Translations under genes and position numbers: made by a program
NCBI GenBank assembly: GCA_950295325.1
Contig: OX485806.1
Span: forward strand, 1,116,001-1,180,000
Direction: 5' to 3'
Length of the DNA: 64,000 nucleotides
Origin: Polytrichum commune
Lineage: Eukaryota > Streptophyta > Polytrichopsida > Polytrichales > Polytrichaceae
Notes under the pieces: model-generated
The model's database searches: none
The model's input: the letters and a program-made list of their open reading frames with translations, nothing else
Told to the model about the DNA's origin: nothing
Shown: in pieces, positions 58,892-64,000 of the stretch
Numbering within the stretch: the stretch's first letter is position 1
How the letters are laid out: the number at the start of each line of letters is the position of its first letter

Positions 58892-59855
58892 TTGGGTAGT
58901 TTGCTCTCCACCCGGCGCCTTGGACAGCCATAAAGCCAACCCCACCACCCCCAATCCATCTCATCTCTAGTTATAGCTATCATTTATATTGTGCAAAGTG
59001 TGTTGTGCATTAGGTATGAGCCTTACAACACAATTTCATGAATTAATACCTTGCTACGGATGTCTCATGAATAGTTGCAGTGAAAAAAAATCTTATACAT
59101 GGTTATTTGGCATGTCAAGATGCTACTAGCGTCCACCCATATGGATGTAATCTTCAAGTAACTTCAAACAATCTTATTTTTTTGAGTACAAGCAACATTT
59201 GAGCATGTAAAAGCCTTCTATCTTAATAATTTCAATCTTCATAAAGAGCCCTTTGACCTATAAGGCAAGCAATGTGTAAAATTGGTTACTCATCTTAATT
59301 GCACACCTATATTTATTAATTATTTAAATATGTTAAACTTGAGTGGTTTGCTGCAGATCATATGTTTAAAATTAAAAAAAAAAAAAAAACTACTTCCTCC
59401 ATTTTATTAATAATTCTAGGCTCAACAATCAACACGATCGGGAAGACCTTTGTGACTTTCTTAGGGCTCAATGTCGGTAGACTTTGATAATGCATGGCGA
59501 TTTGGGATTATCTTCAAAACTGTGTGGATTTGATCCTGGCTTCTTCTTTAGGACAAATTGGCATGTGCATGGATTTGTATTGAGGTGGCAAACAGCACGA
59601 AGTAACCAAATAAGGCCCATTTCGCTTGAAGGGTTAATAGGTGCTCGCCATGTCATACCCATCCACAACCATTTATAGTCCGTGCTTATCCCGAGTTTGG
59701 TGAGATTGTGAGGGCTCCAAATTCTTCGGAAGCTAAAGTCGGCAGGATTTGGGCTCTAATTTCTTCAGTTTTGACCTCAGCTCCTGGGCAGATACCTAAG
59801 CTTGCCTCCATGCGGTCATGAAAGGTGAATTGGCTCTTCCTTTCACAAATTGCAT
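58892..59855. other. AT-rich intergenic DNA
   Basis: No gene. A poly-A tract lies at about 59369-59389. Overlapping frames near 59470-59680 on both strands lack motifs. Confidence 0.4.
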
Positions 59856-59858
59856 TTA

Positions 59859-60447
59859 AAGGGCCGGTTCCCATGGTGGGTCCCCTAGTCCTAAAGTCCC
59901 AGTTCGTTTGAGGTCAATCCGTGTAATCTCGGCCGTTGAGAGCGTGGAAGTTGAGACTTGCTTGGTCCGAGATGACCCTGAACTACTGGATGATACCCAA
60001 ACTGAATGGAGTGGTTGGCGGTTCGATTCCCCGTCGTGAAATCGTCTCTTTACTTGATGGAAAACTAGCCAAGTGGTCAAGCGCCTATTGTGTCCCCTGT
60101 CCCCCCTTCCCACACACACAAAAAAAGAGGGAAGTTGAGACTTACCACTTCACACGGGTTCCAAGTATGACATGGACGCCTACATGGCATCACTTTTTGG
60201 AGATGAGAGGCTCGACATGACCTGTGTTGAGAGTTGGGTTGAGAGTTGAGCAAAAAGCTAGGCCCAACTCGCAACACAAGTCCCGATATTTTTGGCATTA
60301 AATAATCAAGATATGGATAGAGTATTATATAAATCAACATGAATGGGCTCTTGTGGCTCAAAAGTCGGGACTTTCCCTCCATGTTGGGACTCGTTGGCAT
60401 GAGTGGGATGTGGGACTTGGGATTTGGGACCCCAGTGAATATGCCCT
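59859..60447. mobile_element. TIR element (AGGGCCGGTTCCCATG type)
   Basis: The left end AGGGCCGGTTCCCATGGTGG is matched imperfectly in inverse at the right (minus strand AGGGCATATTCACTGGGGTC), and GTCCCA-rich sub-terminal motifs recur on both sides. About 590 bp. It contains tRNA-promoter-like motifs at 60020-60030 and 60066-60076 in the reverse of the usual order. Target duplication is not clear. Confidence 0.45.
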
Positions 60448-60574
60448 AATTCAAGAATTGAAAAGTATCTAGCTTAAACCCTAAACTCAAGAGGAGAAGC
60501 ACTGAGACGTTGTCTCGGTTCAGAAGATGCTTATGTGGGTCATCTGAATCTCCCGTTGTGGACACTTAAGCACT

Positions 60575-61054
60575 TGTAGAGAGAGAGAGAGAGAGAGTCT
60601 CAGAGACTCATTCATCCAACATAAAATCCTTGTATGCATCCCGATGCTACTATTATTAGTTTATTTGACACCAGAATTAGGTTTAAATATCTTGAATCAA
60701 TTTAGGTCAAGTCATGGAGATGCAACAACCACAAATTGATAGGAGGTCAAGTTTTCATGTTGGAAGAATGAAAGGTTCACTCGGGAGAGGGGGGTTTATT
60801 GTATACAACCGTAGTCCTCTCATTCATCCAACATAAAAGCCCTAAAACATTTATGTAGTTTGGAGGTTACTTGTTTAAGTTGAGTTGACACTGGGACTAG
60901 CTTTGAAGAACCCAAATTGGTCTACACGCAGTCATTTGAGATGAATCGGCAACAAACCTATAAATGGGTCGAGTTCTCATGTTGGATGGACGAGAGGTAC
61001 ACTCGTACATGATAATTCCCTCTCCGTACACTCGCATGCAATAATTCCCTCTCT
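60575..61054. mobile_element. Two tandem copies of the GAGAGGGAATTAT TIR family
   Basis: Copy one, about 60575-60790, starts with a (GA)n run and cattcatccaacataaaatc. Copy two, about 60783-61054, starts gagaggggggtttattgtat and ends with tggatggacgagag and ataattccctctcc. Both resemble 40225-40500. The small repeat at the right end (cgtaca and cgcatgc versions of ataattccctctc) shows a local duplication. Confidence 0.5.
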
Positions 61055-62538
61055 CCACACTAAATAATGTGCAATGTGAAAACTTGCAAAGGGAATCTAT
61101 ATCTACCAAGAGATTGGACTAGGTGTTCAAAATTTACTAAGCATTCTAGAGATAACAGTCTATGTAATCGGGGGGACTTTTATGATCATTTAGTAGCTCG
61201 GAGATACTTTTACGATGAATAAGATATTCATATGAGCTCCAAACCTTATGAGGAAAGTAGGTGTGGGCACAATTTGAGATTGTTGCTAATCATCTTGTGT
61301 TTGATTGCGTGTCTCACATCCTATGAAAAGTGGGTGCAGGGAGAAAAGTGTCCATTTAAGACCCTCTTACCATATCATGTTTGTGTAAAAATGTTTGAAA
61401 AGGAAAAGAGTAATTGGCCCTTTGAGGGAACACTAGGTAAACTTTTGACAACATTTTACTTTGAAATGGATAAAGTCATGATCTATAGAATTGTCAGAAG
61501 ACATATACCTAGTCTACACTTTGAGTGCATTAAACATGATCTTGACATTTACAAATTTTCCTCTATGTTTTTTACCATGAAATTTATACAATTCTGTCAA
61601 TGCTAGAGTTTATACTCAATTATGATCATTCAAAATGCCTCATAATTGTGGAGTCAAGCACATAACAATATTAAGCAACTACATGATGGTCTCTTCCCAA
61701 AGAATGAGGTTGTGACATTGGGGGTGGACTCTTCATTGGGAACCTAAATGAGGTGCCTGGTTCACTATGAAGTAAAACCCCCAATATACAAGAAGTTTAT
61801 AGAGAAAAACAAATGTGTAAGTACTAATTGCATGCTAGAAAATGGACTCATGTATTAATATTAAGCTTTTAAGTTTGATTTGATGAATGCCTATGCTACA
61901 TATACAAGGTATAAATCACAAACTGAATACGCGTTTGTTACATGTAAAATCCACTTTCGCTTTCAAATGTGAATATTATCAAACAATTTTTCATCCATAC
62001 CATGTAACTCAACAATTGCATCCAAGAAACAAAGACAAATGCACAATAACTTAGCCACAATACGAAGAGAAAAAGTCAAGGGAGCCCATGAGCAATCCAA
62101 GATCCTCCAATCGGTAAACACCTAGAACCCAAAATGCAAACCCTAACAAAAAAATGAGGACTATTATCATATGACAATAGTGGATGAAAAAGTGAAATAG
62201 ATGAAACCAACACATCTATTGTCAAATGATTTCTCTAAACCTTAGGGCCCCCTTTTTGTACATTCACCTCTACTTCAAATTTATTAACAACCTTTTTGGA
62301 TGTACAAACTAGAGAAAATATTACCACTCCCTTATGTATATTATGTACACTAATGAATCAAAGAATACCCCTTCGTACACTCATGTTAGTTCATACATGG
62401 TATGAAGAGTCCACCCCCCAGGGGTTGCGATTGAAAAACTTTGATAATTTGTCAACTACTTATCAAATAGTTCAATGTACACAGTTTGAGTGCTCCCCAT
62501 AAATGCTGGAAAAGTAACCATTTAAAGACTCATCTACC
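61055..62538. other. AT-rich DNA with one unrecognised frame
   Basis: An ATG-initiated frame at 61232-61606 would encode 124 residues with a hydrophobic segment (LRLLLIILCLIACLTS), but codon texture is poor, no homologue comes to mind and no supporting exon is seen, so I do not call it a gene. The rest is AT-rich. Confidence 0.35.
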
Positions 62539-63050
62539 TTAGGGCCACTTCACATACAAGACTGAGAGCCCGTGACCATTACACATCAAGCACTCTCCTT
62601 GGTGGAAAAGGCGGATCCGGTCCAAGTTTGCTTCACACTACGCTTGAGGGACCAATAGAGTATATGAATGCAAGATGGATGTAAAGTCTACATGGATTCC
62701 TTCCTACATGGCATCGAATGGATCATGTTTCATGGTCACTTGGATTATTTTCAAAAACCACCTCTTGGAGGTAGGCCTAATACAAAACCGAGAGACCATG
62801 ACACTCCAAATGTCCACAATGATTGATTTATTCTATTTTATCATGTGTGAGGACCGGCATGAATAAAAACTTATTGGAATACCATTTGGTTGAGGGCCCA
62901 CTCACATGTGACTTCACACTACACTTGAGAATCCGTGACCACACTAAATGATTTTGGAGGTGTCTTGGGACGGCCTTTGGACACTTCCTTTTGGGCTCTC
63001 ACAATTTCATGGTCACGGCTCTTGGCTCGTGTGTGAAGCGGCCCTTAGGC
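62539..63050. mobile_element. hAT-like TIR element, GGGCCACTT family, copy 2
   Basis: The left end TTAGGGCCACTTCACATACA and the right end (minus strand TAAGGGCCGCTTCACACACG) are inverted and continue into a gagcc-cgtgacca motif on both arms. About 510 bp and a close relative of 14573-15185. Clean target duplications are not visible. Confidence 0.68.
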
Positions 63051-63856
63051 TATAACCCCAGGTTTTATTTAGATTGAAAATTCATTTTCCTCTTCACGTG
63101 ATCAAATTGATCATCATGAATTCAGGAGCAAGTTGTAAAATATTTCCATTTTTCTCCACTCACGCATCCATTTGCTATAGTAAAGTAGCCAATTGGCCCA
63201 ATTTGATGCCAAAAACAAGACGAAATCCGAACCTTCTTTGAAGTCGAACTTCTTTTGCAATTTGCAAAAGGAAACTTAAATGAATGCTATTTTTGGACAC
63301 TGACAATATCCAACCCATATTATCTGAATCTTTAAAAGGTGTGCAACATGTGCAAACCGCAGGTTATCTACACAATGACTAGATTTCACCACCTCACTTA
63401 CAATAACTTCGTCCTGCATAGATTCTGTGGATTATTATATCTATTCATACTGTAGATCTCTACTTTACAGGATACCCTTCCGTTAGAAGCTCCGGGTATA
63501 GACAGCGTTTGAAGCGGGTATAACCGGACCTTGTTAAGGATGTTTGCGAAGAGTGAGTGCTCTGCGTCGCCACTTCTCTCGCGCTTCAAGAATGCTCTCC
63601 GAGCTCTTTTAGCGAAACCGTTTTGATCTCAGCTGTGTGATTTGTTTCTATTTTTGTAGCTTGCCAGTTGAAGTTTTTTTTTAACTGTGTTTTGGAGGAA
63701 GAAACTTGAAGCTTGAGCACTTGGACGTGGAGTTTCGTAGAGGGAGGGGATTCAGAAGGCGAGCACGCCGTTGTCGCTGTTCTAATAAGGTAGTGTGCTC
63801 TGAGAGACTAGGTGGGTGACGAAGGTTAGCTCAGAGTTGTATTAGAGTATTTCGGA
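63051..63856 (+). other. Upstream region and leader of the gene at the right edge
   Basis: AT-rich to about 63480, then GC-richer, leader-like DNA up to the ATG at 63857. A possible donor (ataaggtagt) near 63788 could mark a leader intron. The transcription start is unknown. Confidence 0.4.
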
Positions 63857-64000
63857 ATGGCGGCGAAATTTGTAGCTTCGACGGTCTTGGACACTGGAGT
63901 AATTTCAGCCGCTCTGCCGTTGCAATCGACTGCTTTGAAGAGTACACGGACCTCGACGTTGTGTGCGGGCAGAGGGAGGAGTTTCGCTTTGCCAAGAAGA
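63857..64000 (+). CDS. N-terminus of a probable plastid-targeted protein (cut by window end)
   Basis: The ATG at 63857 opens a frame to the end of the window (48 codons). It starts MAAKFVASTVLDTGVISAAL and continues with many Ser, Thr, Ala and Arg and almost no acidic residues, ending in GRGRSFALPRR. That composition is typical of a chloroplast transit peptide. The mature protein is outside the window, so its function cannot be inferred. The start has a purine at -3 (GGAATGG), a reasonable plant context. Confidence 0.6.
   Translation, partial: MAAKFVASTVLDTGVISAALPLQSTALKSTRTSTLCAGRGRSFALPRR

Noticed and set aside
60015-60090. A normal tRNA gene
   Set aside because: The B-box-like motif precedes the A-box-like motif and no cloverleaf can be drawn in either direction.
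61232-61606. 124-codon ATG frame with a hydrophobic segment
   Set aside because: No recognised family, AT-rich codon use, no supporting exon or leader; kept only as a remark in the intergenic entry.

Overview
The window is nuclear DNA of a land plant. The evidence is GT-AG introns with T-rich 3' ends, GA-rich leaders, plant-type U2 snRNA genes starting AUACCUUUCUCGG, a plant-style G-protein gamma subunit, a TOPP-type PP1 phosphatase, and many short TIR transposons in AT-rich intergenic DNA. Low gene density and a non-RD kinase with a helical N-terminal domain (an architecture I associate with mosses and other seed-free plants) suggest a non-seed plant. That placement is inference only.

Layout. 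About 1.3-5.7 kb: a complete PP1 catalytic-subunit gene (+). 7.4-14.6 kb: gene relics, a hAT transposase relic, a TIR element and a broken Ty1/Copia fossil. 15.4-19.0 kb: a copy of the promoter/leader of the gene at 23 kb, then an AP2/ERF-like ORF and a HeLo-like/non-RD kinase ORF that may be spliced into one product. 19-23 kb: AT-rich DNA without a recognisable gene. 23.0-27.8 kb: an 11-exon gene for an Atg27/MRH-domain type I membrane protein (+). 30.4-33.8 kb: a four-exon heterotrimeric G-protein gamma-subunit gene (-), whose 2.6-kb first intron carries a tandem repeat of about 255 bp. 35-50 kb: nested and dispersed TIR elements (hAT-like and TA-target families) and one foldback element, with no convincing gene. 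51-58.4 kb: five U2 snRNA genes in the same orientation inside a duplicated block. They share a promoter with an upstream element at exactly -71 and a TACAA motif at about -32. 58.4-63.5 kb: more TIR elements. 63.86-64.0 kb: the first 48 codons of a gene whose N-terminus looks like a plastid transit peptide.

Functional links. Apart from the U2 array, the genes look like independent loci. PP1, the G-gamma subunit and the kinase are signalling proteins, but nothing here shows that they act together. The Atg27-like gene and the AP2/kinase locus are linked by descent of their promoter and leader DNA. The least ordinary parts are the U2 array, with a recombinant member and two copies carrying changes in conserved RNA regions, and the possible AP2-kinase fusion.
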